A DNA stretch of 41,724 nucleotides from Pseudomonadota bacterium (lineage in GTDB: Bacteria; Myxococcota_A; UBA796; GCA-2862545). The DNA is taken from assembly GCA_005797785.1 (NCBI GenBank), contig SYKL01000055.1:1-41724 (forward strand), in the 5' to 3' direction. The translations under genes and the position numbers were made by a program. Numbering within the stretch: position 1 is the stretch's first letter; each line of letters opens with the position of its first letter. Positions 7,047 through 15,837 of this stretch are shown here, in pieces. The notes beneath the pieces are model-generated. The model saw only the letters and a program-made list of their open reading frames with translations, was not told the origin of the DNA and made no database searches.

Positions 7047-8546
7047 ATGCCCACCGAACACTCCTCCGAAGGTCAAGAACCAATCTCGGATATCGCCACC
7101 GCAGGGTGGGCGGGTATTACCGTGCGGATCGCCTGGGCTTTGCTGGCCGAGGGCGTGCGATTGCGGCCCGACGTGCTGCGCGACACCCGAGACCACGTCT
7201 TCTACAACCTGCACACCGGACTCTCGCTGGTGGCCGCGGAAGATCGGGCGGGAGAGCTCACCTCCAGGCTGGTTGCTCGCGCTCGCCGGAAGACTCACGT
7301 CGATCCGTGGCCACAAGACTCGGCCATGCCGATTTCTCCGCGTTGGAAGAGAGCAATCGACCGTTCGCTTACGCCAATCACCAGCCAGGTGTTCCGACAG
7401 CACTACGGCGACGGACGCGGGTTAGAGTCCCTCGAAAAGGCCCTTCAAGTCGATCGAATTGCCCTCGAGGCCGCTCGCGGCGGACTTCGCGAAGTGCTTC
7501 GGCGAGCGGGCATGCATGATGGGCTACCGTTCGATAATTGGCCCACTGCGCGCTTGGATCGCCTGCTAAAGCGCCTTGCCGCGTTCGCTCCGGGGCCATG
7601 CCCGCCAGCGATCGAGGTAGCGGAGGGCCATCATCGGGCCCACATCGGCCAATGCATCCGGTGCGAGCGCACCTATCGTTTGGTGCAGGGCAACAAGATC
7701 GCCATCGCCGATCTTCTCCCACCTGTCGGCGGAAATCGCCCTACGAACCTAGTAAAAGTCCTTGCAGTCCACGTTCATCCCGATGTCCGTCAACACCGCG
7801 ATGTTTTGGTCCGAGAGTTGGTCGATTTAGAGCCGACCATCCAGTGTTTTCCGGTCGGCGAGGACGTACTGCTGCTCGACGCCCAAAACTACGAACCGGT
7901 CAAGAACCTACTCCAGCTCGCAGCGGAAGTCGGCAAACCCAGCCGAGATCACATTCGCGCGGTGCTTTTGGAAGGACCGGGGCGGTGGTCTTCGCTCGGC
8001 CTCCTGGGCCCCGTGGTGGAGAGCGCGGAAGTGGCTGTTCGTTCGCGCTCCTGGGGCTCGATCGACGGCATGGGCGAACTCCCTGCCCCGCTGCCGCCGC
8101 CACCCTCTGCAAAGAAGTGGTGGATAGGAGTCGGTCTTTCTGCCATGGTCGGGATCGCCGCCACCATCTACGCCGTGTTGCCCGGCGCACCCGATATCGT
8201 ATTTCCGCTCGACCTCGAGTTTACGGCCGGACGAGGCGGTGTTTGGGGCGCGTTCGATGTCGAGGAGGGCGCACACATCACGATCGTTCGGGAGGCCTCT
8301 CACGAAGTTCAGGTGGTTCTCCAGTCCGACTCTGTGGGCGACAAAGCTACTTTAGCCACCGGCGATGGCGCATACCGATTTCACGCACAGGGGGAAGGGG
8401 CGCTGATCATCTCCTCGCCTGCCCCCATTCCAGAGCTTGAAGCACAGCTTGCAGCGGTGGGCTCGGAAGAGTCTCCCCTCGATGCGTTGGCGGAGCGGAT
8501 CCGCGCAACCCAGCCTGTTGCCGACGTGCAGCTGTGGCGGCCGTAA
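7047..8546 (+). CDS. Unknown single-pass membrane protein with sigma-region-4-like HTH and CxxC segment
   Basis: I do not recognise this 499-residue protein. Residues about 96-155 (starting SPRWKRAIDRSLTPITSQVFR) resemble a sigma-factor region 4 helix-turn-helix by eye. A CxxC motif (GQCIRCERTY) sits near residue 202. A Pro-rich linker precedes one transmembrane helix (KKWWIGVGLSAMVGIAATIY, about 355-378). The C-terminal 120 residues are beta-rich and probably periplasmic, ending in a short helical segment. The layout (cytoplasmic HTH, TM, external domain) would suit a transmembrane regulator; this is inference. It heads an operon: the next gene's GTG overlaps its 3' end by 13 bases. The ATG at 7047 was chosen from the ORF track, without a strong RBS. 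Confidence 0.65.
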   Translation: MPTEHSSEGQEPISDIATAGWAGITVRIAWALLAEGVRLRPDVLRDTRDHVFYNLHTGLSLVAAEDRAGELTSRLVARARRKTHVDPWPQDSAMPISPRWKRAIDRSLTPITSQVFRQHYGDGRGLESLEKALQVDRIALEAARGGLREVLRRAGMHDGLPFDNWPTARLDRLLKRLAAFAPGPCPPAIEVAEGHHRAHIGQCIRCERTYRLVQGNKIAIADLLPPVGGNRPTNLVKVLAVHVHPDVRQHRDVLVRELVDLEPTIQCFPVGEDVLLLDAQNYEPVKNLLQLAAEVGKPSRDHIRAVLLEGPGRWSSLGLLGPVVESAEVAVRSRSWGSIDGMGELPAPLPPPPSAKKWWIGVGLSAMVGIAATIYAVLPGAPDIVFPLDLEFTAGRGGVWGAFDVEEGAHITIVREASHEVQVVLQSDSVGDKATLATGDGAYRFHAQGEGALIISSPAPIPELEAQLAAVGSEESPLDALAERIRATQPVADVQLWRP

Positions 8547-8830
8547 CACCGCCCGGTTCCTTTTCTTTCGACGTTCGAATTGTGCCCAACGCTCCAAGGA
8601 ACGCCGTTGAGCGAAACGCCGATGGAAGCTGGAAAGTGCGTGTTCACGCGCCTGCCGTCGATGGAAAGGCCAATGAAGCGCTGCTCCGATATCTTGCAAA
8701 AGAGGTCTTCGGCGTTCCAGTTTCCGCAGTGGCCCTTGTGAAAGGGGAGAAGAACCGCAACAAGACCGTCCGCGTGGAGCTTCCGTCGAAAGAGGCACTC
8801 GCTCGGTTGTCGGTCGCCGCAGAGCGATGA
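8534..8830 (+). CDS. DUF167/YggU family protein
   Basis: This is a 98-residue member of the small DUF167 (YggU) family, found across bacteria, archaea and eukaryotes and without an established biochemical role. The typical pattern is present: VRIVPNAPRNAVE, then VRVHAPAVDGKANEALLRYLA, and VALVKGEKNRNKTVRVE. The GTG at 8534 lies inside the preceding gene and gives translational coupling. In other bacteria members often sit beside yggT or proC; here it sits between a membrane protein and a PHP phosphoesterase. Confidence 0.88.
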   Translation: MAAVTPPGSFSFDVRIVPNAPRNAVERNADGSWKVRVHAPAVDGKANEALLRYLAKEVFGVPVSAVALVKGEKNRNKTVRVELPSKEALARLSVAAER

Positions 8831-8897
8831 TTGGACGGGCGTTGTCACCTCGTTGACCAAGTCCAAATTGTCGGTTATCCTGTCCGATGGAGCGCAC

Positions 8898-9713
8898 ATG
8901 CTGCGGGATCCTTCGACGCGACGCTTCGATCTGCACATGCACTCCTTGCGGTCGGACGGGCGTTTTTCTCCCGAAGAGGTGCTCGAACGCTGCGCCCGAG
9001 GCGGTTTGGATGCGATCGCCCTGACCGATCACGATCTGACGGCGCCGTTTGCGCCCGGTCGCCACGATGTCGCCGGTCGCCCCCTTTGGCTGATTGCAGG
9101 CGCAGAAGTCAGCGCCACCCACGAAGGGCAGGAGCTTCACCTGTTGGTGTACTTTCCTGGCGCGGTTCCCCAGACTTTCCTTGATTTTAGCGCAAGCCAG
9201 ATCGCCGAAAGAGCGCAGCGCTACGATCAAGCGATCGATCAATTGGGGATGGAGCTTCCTCGTTCGGCGGAACATGGCCAATACGGCGCACTTTCACTGA
9301 CGCGGCACCACCTTGCACGTGCGTTGGTGGCCGGCGGACACGCCAAAGATCTCCGCGATGCCTTCACTCGATATGCCGGTGGAAACCACATTGTGCCAGA
9401 GATGTCGGTTCAATTTGTGGACGCGATCCGCTTTGCGCGGGAGGCAGGAGGGATCACCTCGTGGGCGCACCCGTCTCCGGCAGACGTTCAACGACTGCTT
9501 CCTACCTTTGCAAATGCGGGAATTCATGCCATTGAGGGACTGCGCCCGTCGCTCTCCAGCGCTGAAAAGCGGTTGATGCGCCGCGCCGCCGAGAAACATG
9601 GCTTATTCCTCACCGCTGGCTCAGACTGGCACGGTTGGTGCGGGCAAGAGCCCGGCTGGTTTTCTGCAGATCAGGCGGATCTCGCGGGCTTTCTGAACGC
9701 CATGAACGCATGA
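8898..9713 (+). CDS. PHP-domain metal-dependent phosphoesterase
   Basis: This cytoplasmic hydrolase belongs to the polymerase/histidinol-phosphatase (PHP) superfamily. All expected metal-binding motifs are visible: DLHMHSLRSDG, ALTDHD, GAEVSATHEG, ITSWAHPS and TAGSDWHG. The 271 residues resemble the TrpH/RNase AM branch, which hydrolyses small phosphorylated nucleotides or trims RNA 5' ends; the exact substrate cannot be read from sequence. The ATG at 8898 is preferred because it is preceded by ATGGAG and lies just before the first motif. A TTG at 8853 is the alternative. The gene overlaps the following one as ATGA. Confidence 0.88.
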   Translation: MLRDPSTRRFDLHMHSLRSDGRFSPEEVLERCARGGLDAIALTDHDLTAPFAPGRHDVAGRPLWLIAGAEVSATHEGQELHLLVYFPGAVPQTFLDFSASQIAERAQRYDQAIDQLGMELPRSAEHGQYGALSLTRHHLARALVAGGHAKDLRDAFTRYAGGNHIVPEMSVQFVDAIRFAREAGGITSWAHPSPADVQRLLPTFANAGIHAIEGLRPSLSSAEKRLMRRAAEKHGLFLTAGSDWHGWCGQEPGWFSADQADLAGFLNAMNA

Positions 9714-10414
9714 TTGCGGTGATCGGCGAGGGCGGGCTAGCGGAGGGCGTTGCCATGGCCTGTCCCGCGGCAACGCTCGTTGGTTCGCATGCCTTTGATG
9801 GGCCTTTTTTGTGGCGCAAGGCCGATCTGGACACCGGAGAAGGGGTGCTCGCGGCGCTCGGCGAAACGCAACGCGTAATTGTTGTGCTCGATCGCCCTCG
9901 CCAAGCTCACGGCACTTTTGCTGTGCTCACGCGGCGGCCGACCTCCGTTGCCGTCGTTTTTCCGCTGGGAAACCCTCCTTCGGCGTTGGAGCGCTTGCCA
10001 GAATGGTCCCAGGTCGCCGTTCCTCCGTGTTGGGGCGGAAGATCGCCCTTGGTTCGGCGTTGGTCGTCGATCATTAAAGGTGGGGGACACCTGTGGATCC
10101 CGAATCTCGGCGTCCGACAAGTGTGCGCCGCCGTGGACGCCGTTCCGGCGGTGCTTGCCGCGTCCGAAACACCAGGAGTGCGCTGGTCGATCGGCAGCGA
10201 GTCGGCCACCCTGCACGAGCTTGCCCAAGCGATCAGCGCCCATCATCGGTACCCTTTGCGCGCAACCCGGGCCCCTCGTGCGATCGCACGAGTGTTGGGA
10301 CGCACCCCCGAAGACTTCTTTGATCTTTGGTTCAAGGCCAACGGACCAACCCCCTCCTCCGGCGGACCGTCGATCGAACGCGCCGGCAAGAAGGGGTGGC
10401 TGGCCGGGTTGTGA
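9710..10414 (+). CDS. Rossmann-fold, epimerase-like protein of unknown function
   Basis: This 234-residue protein begins IAVIGEGGLAEG, a nucleotide-binding-type Gly motif at the end of a first beta strand. Its later part (GGHLWIPNLGVRQVCAAVDAV, then a Ser/Thr-Leu-His-Glu-Leu segment) resembles the second half of extended SDR/NAD-epimerase proteins. The usual YxxxK catalytic pair is not evident, so it may be non-catalytic or highly divergent. It starts with an ATG overlapping the PHP gene stop and is followed 53 bases later by the SCP2 gene. The ORF-track extension upstream to 9635 is not supported. Confidence 0.6.
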   Translation: MIAVIGEGGLAEGVAMACPAATLVGSHAFDGPFLWRKADLDTGEGVLAALGETQRVIVVLDRPRQAHGTFAVLTRRPTSVAVVFPLGNPPSALERLPEWSQVAVPPCWGGRSPLVRRWSSIIKGGGHLWIPNLGVRQVCAAVDAVPAVLAASETPGVRWSIGSESATLHELAQAISAHHRYPLRATRAPRAIARVLGRTPEDFFDLWFKANGPTPSSGGPSIERAGKKGWLAGL

Positions 10415-10467
10415 CCCCTCCTTGCCCGCCGGCCAATGGAGGAATACGAGCAACAACCGGAGGCACG

Positions 10468-10782
10468 ATGGCGAACACGAGCGAGTTCTTTTCTACCTAT
10501 CTTCCCCAGAAGATCGCGAGCAATCCTTCCCTGGCGAAGGACATCAATGCTGTTTACCAATTCGACGTCGATGGCGCTGGTACCTGGACCGTCGATCTCA
10601 CGGGTGACGGCAGCGTTGCCGCCGGTCCCGCAGCCGCACCCGGTTGCAAGGTGACCGCCGCTCAGGCCGACTTCGAAACCATGCTGGACAACCCCGCTTC
10701 CGCGATGATGCTGTTCATGCAAGGCAAGCTGAAGGTGACCGACGTGAACTTGGGCCTCAAGCTCCAGAAGATCCTCGCCTGA
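10468..10782 (+). CDS. SCP2 sterol-carrier-type domain protein
   Basis: This is a stand-alone SCP2 domain of 104 residues that likely binds a hydrophobic ligand such as a fatty acid or acyl-CoA. The characteristic pattern is present: YQFDVDGAGTWTVDL, then PGCKVTAAQADFETMLD, and FMQGKLKVTDVNLGLKLQKIL. There is no signal peptide, so it should be cytoplasmic. The ATG at 10468 follows an ideal RBS (ccggaggcacg), which argues against the upstream start in the ORF track. It is the last gene of the five-gene unit that begins at 7047 and is followed by an intrinsic terminator. Confidence 0.9.
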   Translation: MANTSEFFSTYLPQKIASNPSLAKDINAVYQFDVDGAGTWTVDLTGDGSVAAGPAAAPGCKVTAAQADFETMLDNPASAMMLFMQGKLKVTDVNLGLKLQKILA

Positions 10783-10807
10783 TCTCGCTCACCGAGAGCA
10801 CACAAAG

Positions 10808-10833
10808 CGGCGCTACATGCGCCGTTTTTCTTT
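10808..10833 (+). terminator. Intrinsic terminator after the SCP2 gene
   Basis: CGGCGC-tacat-GCGCCG followed by TTTTTCTTTT forms a classic intrinsic terminator for the plus-strand operon. On the minus strand the same hairpin is followed by CTTTG, so it may also slow transcripts leaving the GldG-like gene. Confidence 0.85.
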
Positions 10834-10845
10834 TGTGAGTGGGCT

Positions 10846-12504
10846 CTACAGCAGGCGACGACGAAGCAGCACCACCAAAGCCATGAGCGCTGCTGCACCA
10901 GGGACCAGCAACAAGCTCACCAACAGGAGGACACCAAACTCCAGGCCGGTGAGCGTGATCCGTTGATCTGCCGCATTGTCGGCGCGTTCCCCAAGTTGCG
11001 CCTCCTCGTCCACCAGCCACGCCAAAGTGTTCAATACGAGATCTTGGTTGTTACCTAGGATTAAACGGCGGTTGGACGCGAAGTCAGCGTCCCCAAACAC
11101 GACCACCCTCCCCCCCGGTTTCGGCGAAAAGTCTTTTGGGACGCCAAAACCCGCAGGAGGCGGCTGGTCCACCGCAAAGACGTCGGTGGGAGCGGGAACT
11201 TCCTCGTGCGCCACCACTCGAAGTACTGCTGGGTCCACCACTTCGACCGCAACACCCACAGAAACAGGGCCACGAACCTCATCCCCATCGGGTATGGGAT
11301 CCTGGTTGACCACGGTTTCCGCCCAGGACTCAGGAGTACTCGACGCCAAAACCGTCGCTTCGATGCCGGCCGCATCCGCGATCGGGGTCACGGAGCGCGT
11401 GGTCGGCATGCTCACCACCGCGCGAAGTCCTTGGGTGATCGGATGATGTGTGAAACTTGACTCCCGCAAGATCAGATCAAAGGGGCGATCTCCGCTCATC
11501 ACAAAGCTGGGATTCGGCTCCAAAACCACGTCGTTTCCAACGTGGATCCCGTACCGCTCGAGATCCTGCGTGAATGCCGGCGCATAGGGGACTTCGGACA
11601 CCAAATCCGGCTCGACCAACGCTAATAATCGACCGCCTCCTGCAACATAGGCGGCAATGGCTTCCAATTCGTGTGGGAAAAAGTCCTGCACCGGCCAAGC
11701 GATCACCAAGGCCTCGCAGTTGGGGTCTACACCCTCGGTCGCGATCAATGACTTGGTGACTTGATAATTCTGGTCTTCGAGCTTCAGAATGAGCTGACCC
11801 ATGCCATCGCGGGTTTCGTCATCATCGGTCCCGCTTTCGCCGTGCCCAGCTGACCAACAAATGCGGTGGTCTTTCTCGCTTTGGAGGCGGATGATTGCGT
11901 TCACAAACGCCTTTTCACTGAAGTCGTCTTCGAGCCGCTCCTCGCGGGCGCCTTGGACGATCACCACCGAACCCCATTCGGTAGAAACCTTGAATTCCTG
12001 CGCTTTCAGTGGATCCCGAAGCGGATCGACCTCTTCAACGGAAAGATCGGGCGCCACCTGTTTGAACGACTTCATCAGGTTTTGAAATTGTCGCGATCCT
12101 GGGGAGTACCGAGCAAAGAAACCATAAATCTTGATCTTCGGCGCACTCGTGGAAACTACTTTTACGCTCTGCTCTGAAAGCGTGAACGCCTGATCGCGCG
12201 TCAGATCCCAGGTATGATCGTACCGAACCGCCAAAATGTAGAGCCCCACGCAGAGGACGCCGGCGAGCGCGATCAACGTCAACGCACCGCCCGCCTTCTG
12301 CGTCGATCTTGCCGAAACCCCCTCCGAAAGCCGGTCGCGGTCCGCCGCCGCGTAGATTCCCAACAGTGCGCCACCGGCGCCAATCAAAATCCAGGCTTGC
12401 TGATGGTTTTCTGGCATCAGGAAATAGGAAGTACCGCCAAACCCCAAAACCAGGATCCCTGCAATTCCGAAGATCCAAGCCCATTGTGCGAGACGCTCCA
12501 TCAT
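10846..12504 (-). CDS. GldG-like ABC transporter auxiliary membrane protein
   Basis: This 552-residue protein resembles the GldG/DUF4350-type substrate-binding component that accompanies GldA/GldF-like exporters. Two or three N-terminal membrane helices (including the segment after RLAQWAWIFG and one at ALTLIALAGVLCVGLYILAV) are followed by RYDHTWDLTRDQAFTLSEQS, the usual junction. A large periplasmic domain comes next (KIKIYGFFARYSPG; ICWSAGHGES; VVVFGDADFASN). A last helix and the Arg-rich end LLRRRLL close the protein. Two starts are possible: GTG at 12510 and ATG at 12504. The ATG overlaps the permease stop as ATGA and is preferred. It is the last gene of the kinase-ABC unit. In Bacteroidota Gld proteins support gliding; in Myxococcota the cargo is unknown. 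Confidence 0.82.
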   Translation of the reverse strand: MMERLAQWAWIFGIAGILVLGFGGTSYFLMPENHQQAWILIGAGGALLGIYAAADRDRLSEGVSARSTQKAGGALTLIALAGVLCVGLYILAVRYDHTWDLTRDQAFTLSEQSVKVVSTSAPKIKIYGFFARYSPGSRQFQNLMKSFKQVAPDLSVEEVDPLRDPLKAQEFKVSTEWGSVVIVQGAREERLEDDFSEKAFVNAIIRLQSEKDHRICWSAGHGESGTDDDETRDGMGQLILKLEDQNYQVTKSLIATEGVDPNCEALVIAWPVQDFFPHELEAIAAYVAGGGRLLALVEPDLVSEVPYAPAFTQDLERYGIHVGNDVVLEPNPSFVMSGDRPFDLILRESSFTHHPITQGLRAVVSMPTTRSVTPIADAAGIEATVLASSTPESWAETVVNQDPIPDGDEVRGPVSVGVAVEVVDPAVLRVVAHEEVPAPTDVFAVDQPPPAGFGVPKDFSPKPGGRVVVFGDADFASNRRLILGNNQDLVLNTLAWLVDEEAQLGERADNAADQRITLTGLEFGVLLLVSLLLVPGAAALMALVVLLRRRLL

Positions 12505-13250
12505 CGCCACCGCATGGATTCGACCCGTTGCCAGGTAGCAAACAGGAAGAATCCAATAAAGAGAAGGTAGTAGCTGATGTCCGACAGCTGAATCGCACCC
12601 CGCACCAAGTCATCCAGGTGGGTAGTCATCGAAAGATGCGTTGGAATGCTGTCCATTCGGTCGTCTACGAGCCCCACCAACCACAACAACAGTGCGCTTG
12701 CAAATGTAAGGACAAACGCCACAATCACGTTGCTGGTCAGCGAGGAGTACAACATACCCATGGCGATCACCAACCCGGTGATCAACATCAACGCCAAATA
12801 ACCCCCGAAAATCGCCGCATAGTCAGGCTTCGCCCAATGCCAAAGGCTCAACGGAACATAGAATGTTCCGAGCAACACCACGCCCACAAATCCCATGGTC
12901 CCCAGATATTTTCCAAGAACGATGTCCATGGTCGACACCGGCGAGGTGAGCAGCAGTTCCATCGTGCGATTTCGTAGATCTTCGGCGATCATCCGCATCG
13001 ACAACGCCGGCGCCATCAATGCCAAAATCAGTCCCAAGTTGCCAAAAAACGGCCCTAATAGGTGATCCGTGATGGTCATCAACGATTCGGAGTAGGGGTT
13101 GGCGAGCAGATCCGTGCTTTGCTCCATGTACACGGCAAGCGCCATCGGCCCCCAAAAGAACCCCGTCAAAAGCAAGAAGCCGGTGAGCACCAACCATCCG
13201 ATGGTGGTGTGAAAATACGCTCGCCACTCCCGAACCGCGATCGTCCACAT
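12501..13250 (-). CDS. ABC-2 type permease (GldF-like)
   Basis: This is a 249-residue integral membrane protein with about six hydrophobic helices. It starts WTIAVREWRAYFHTTIGWL, typical of ABC-2 permeases of the GldF/NosY kind. The cytoplasmic segment MRMIAEDLRNRTMELLLTSPVS is the usual coupling region to the ATPase and is well conserved. It lies 5 bases downstream of the ATPase gene and overlaps the GldG-like gene, so the three products should form one complex in the inner membrane. Confidence 0.88.
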   Translation of the reverse strand: MWTIAVREWRAYFHTTIGWLVLTGFLLLTGFFWGPMALAVYMEQSTDLLANPYSESLMTITDHLLGPFFGNLGLILALMAPALSMRMIAEDLRNRTMELLLTSPVSTMDIVLGKYLGTMGFVGVVLLGTFYVPLSLWHWAKPDYAAIFGGYLALMLITGLVIAMGMLYSSLTSNVIVAFVLTFASALLLWLVGLVDDRMDSIPTHLSMTTHLDDLVRGAIQLSDISYYLLFIGFFLFATWQRVESMRWR

Positions 13251-13255
13251 CGGCT

Positions 13256-14152
13256 TCAGTCTCCCCGCGTCAGGCGCAAGAACACGTCTTGCAAGCCCTG
13301 CTCTGCCCGCATCGCCAGCAAGCCAAAATCCACCGCCACTCGCGCTACTTCCTCGCGCACTTCCCGATCGGCGCGCACCACCACTTCGTCTTCGCGCTCA
13401 AATGCCCCGACAACCCCCGGTATCTGAGCGAGCCGGTCAAACAGCTCAGGCTCCATCCGCGCCACCTGCATCACGATTCCCCGCCCCGCGTCCGCCAGTT
13501 TCTCGAGCGAATCCTGGGCAAGAATCTTGCCTTTTTCGATGATCACCACCCGGTCGCAAACCGTCTCCACCTCGGCAAGCACGTGCGTCGACAACACCAC
13601 GGTGACGCCGCGTTGGGCGAGCCCCTTGATGAAATCAAGGATCTCTTGCCGTTGTTGGGGATCGAGACCCGACATGGGCTCGTCCAAAATCAGCACTTTG
13701 GGCTCGTGAACGAGGGCCTGCGCCAATCCCACCCTTTGTCGGTAGCCTTTGGACAGATGGTCGATCACACGGTGCGCTACCGTGCCCAGAGAGGTTTCCT
13801 GAATGACCCTTTCCACCGAAGTAGAGACATTGGAGGCGCGTTTCAGATTGGCGCAGAAGGTCAGATACTGCCGAACCGTCATGTCCACATACAGGGGTGG
13901 AAACTCAGGAAGATAGCCCACGATCCGCTTTACCGCCTGGGGATCTTTGGACACATCGACATCGCCGATCAAGGCCCTTCCTTCCGTCGCCCCGAGCGAT
14001 CCAGTCAAAATGCGCATGGTCGTGGTCTTCCCAGCGCCATTTCGGCCAAGAAAACCAACAATTTCGCCCTTTTGAACGGAGAAACTGATGTCATCCACAG
14101 CGAGGGTACCACCGTACCACTTCGACAGGTGCTCGACCTCGATGGTCGCCAT
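13256..14152 (-). CDS. ABC transporter ATPase (GldA-like)
   Basis: This 298-residue ATPase powers the adjacent permease. Walker A is GRNGAGKTT, the Q-loop region includes VGYLPEFPPLY, the signature is LSKGYRQRVGLAQAL, Walker B with the catalytic Glu is VLILDEPMSGLDP, and the switch His is in STHVL. The C-terminal 80 residues are the extension common to the CcmA/NatA/GldA-type exporters. Its ATG follows GGGGAGCGCGGCTTC, 63 bases after the kinase stop. A small GC hairpin in that gap has no T tract, so co-transcription with the kinase is likely. Confidence 0.92.
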   Translation of the reverse strand: MATIEVEHLSKWYGGTLAVDDISFSVQKGEIVGFLGRNGAGKTTTMRILTGSLGATEGRALIGDVDVSKDPQAVKRIVGYLPEFPPLYVDMTVRQYLTFCANLKRASNVSTSVERVIQETSLGTVAHRVIDHLSKGYRQRVGLAQALVHEPKVLILDEPMSGLDPQQRQEILDFIKGLAQRGVTVVLSTHVLAEVETVCDRVVIIEKGKILAQDSLEKLADAGRGIVMQVARMEPELFDRLAQIPGVVGAFEREDEVVVRADREVREEVARVAVDFGLLAMRAEQGLQDVFLRLTRGD

Positions 14153-14215
14153 GAAGCCGCGCTCCCCGGGCTCTTTTGCCCGCAGCGATGCAGCTTATTC
14201 ACCGATTCCGGAACG

Positions 14216-15679
14216 TCAACCCGGAGGTGGAGAAGGGTGCTCCGCAGGGGCCATCGGCTCACAGGCCGCGGCTGGCGCGTCGTCCACGCTTATCTTCGTA
14301 TCGCCCACATAACGAACAGCCGTACCCGGGTTTGCGGTGACCGGACAGCGAACTTGCGTACCATCGCCGAAAACTACCTCAAAGGTAGATTTACCTGGCA
14401 GCAGCCGACCTAAGCCGGATCCCCTACGTTTTGCGCCATCGATGGTAATTTCAGCGTCGTCTGGAAAGAGTAGGAATTTCACCTCGATCTTCCCGTCTGC
14501 CGCTGCGGGTGCTTCGATCTTGGTTGGATCCCCGGAGGCCTCAGCCTCCGAAATGCCGTTTTTCAGCTCGCGAATGAGGACCGCGACAAACAGCGCCAGC
14601 ACCACCGCGGCCGCGCCCCCCAAAAACACATACGGTCGCCAACTCATCGCCAAACCGGGCTTGGAATTGCTGGTCCCCGTGAGCTGACCCGTAACCTCCC
14701 GAAGGAATTCGTCATCGGAAGCCGAATATGCCGCAGCGTCATCGGGAGTGATCTTCGGACGCGACTCATAAATCGGAAGAACCGTACTTTTGGCGAAGTC
14801 CTCCAACGTCAGGCGTTGCACCGGATCGATCGCGTATACGACTGCTTCGAGCGCATGCGCCGCATCAAATGCGGACGGGCGTTGCTCCCGATCATAAGAG
14901 CACATTCTGCGAATCACACTCCGCAGTTGCTCCAAGGCCTCCGCCGGCATTCCTGGGACCTGCAGATAGGCCAATTGCCGGTTCATCGCCTGATCATGGG
15001 TGACCGGATTGATCGACAGGCTCATGGTTCGGCCGGTCAGCAATTCAAAAAGCGACATACCCGAGGAATAAACATCCACCGAGGGGCTATCCGAAATTCC
15101 ATCGAGTCTTTCCGGTGCCATGTACGGCCGGCTGCCCATCACCACCGACTGGGTCTCCGCCTCGCGGCCCTCAAAATCGCCCTTGGCAATACCAAAATCT
15201 ACAACCTTGGCTTCGCCATGGATCGAGAGCAGGATGTTGCTTGGCTTGATGTCGCGATGAATAACCCTCAATGCACGCCCATCATCGCCGGTGGCTTCAT
15301 TGAACGCCACGTGCAGCGCCAAGCAGGTGTGCCGCATCACCTCAATGGCGATCGATGCCGGAAGACCATCTTTGAACCGGAGCAAGAGCTGGTCGAGAGA
15401 CACGCCCTGAACGTGCTCCATCACGATGACCGGGCGACCGCCCACATCCATCAGCCGCTCGACCCTCACCACATTGGGGTGATTGATGCGCGAAAGGAGG
15501 CGAGCTTCATCGCGGGTGCGGTTCAGAATCTTCTGGTTGCGCGTGTAGGGGGATTTTAGGATCTTGAGCGCAACCTTCCGGCGCAGCGGATCGCCGGTGA
15601 CCCGCGCCACGCAGACGGTCCCAAATGACCCTTCACCGAGGATCTCTAGAATCTCGAAGGGTCCGCCGGCCAGCTTCAC
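14216..15679 (-). CDS. Membrane-anchored Ser/Thr protein kinase
   Basis: This is a eukaryotic-like Hanks kinase of 487 residues. The Gly-rich loop is LGEGSFGTV, the ATP-binding Lys is in VALKIL, the catalytic loop is HRDIKPSN, and DFGIAKG and YMAPERL complete the active site, so it should be active. A single TM helix (VFLGGAAAVVLALFVAVLI, about 347-366) follows the kinase domain. The periplasmic tail of about 100 residues looks PEGA-like in part (EITIDGAKRRGSGLGRLLPG) and has a short Pro-rich end. The start is GTG at 15679 with GGAGG 6 to 7 bases upstream. It precedes the ABC exporter genes on the same strand, suggesting it senses envelope state and regulates that transporter; this is inference. 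Confidence 0.92.
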   Translation of the reverse strand: MKLAGGPFEILEILGEGSFGTVCVARVTGDPLRRKVALKILKSPYTRNQKILNRTRDEARLLSRINHPNVVRVERLMDVGGRPVIVMEHVQGVSLDQLLLRFKDGLPASIAIEVMRHTCLALHVAFNEATGDDGRALRVIHRDIKPSNILLSIHGEAKVVDFGIAKGDFEGREAETQSVVMGSRPYMAPERLDGISDSPSVDVYSSGMSLFELLTGRTMSLSINPVTHDQAMNRQLAYLQVPGMPAEALEQLRSVIRRMCSYDREQRPSAFDAAHALEAVVYAIDPVQRLTLEDFAKSTVLPIYESRPKITPDDAAAYSASDDEFLREVTGQLTGTSNSKPGLAMSWRPYVFLGGAAAVVLALFVAVLIRELKNGISEAEASGDPTKIEAPAAADGKIEVKFLLFPDDAEITIDGAKRRGSGLGRLLPGKSTFEVVFGDGTQVRCPVTANPGTAVRYVGDTKISVDDAPAAACEPMAPAEHPSPPPG

Positions 15680-15789
15680 GCGCGACCTCCGAACCGACGA
15701 TCGCCGGACTCAATCGAAGTATACCCGCATTGGATCGGCTTTGCGTGGGTCATTCGATCCGAGACTACCGCAGACCAAAACGCTCGGGC

Positions 15790-15837
15790 ATAGATTTTCG
15801 ATCTATCGGCCATCACCGCCGTACAAGAACGTACGGC
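15790..15837. promoter_or_regulatory. Two short inverted repeats between the divergent kinase and membrane-protein genes
   Basis: ATAGAT-tttcg-ATCTAT (15790-15806) and GCCGTAC-aagaac-GTACGGC (15818-15837) sit in the 190-base divergent intergenic region. They could be operators or, for the second, a small leader hairpin. No promoter element is clear. Confidence 0.35.

Noticed and set aside
13289-14413. 374-residue plus-strand ORF opposite the ABC ATPase
   Set aside because: It lies antisense to the Walker and signature motifs, with His/Arg-rich translation and no RBS.
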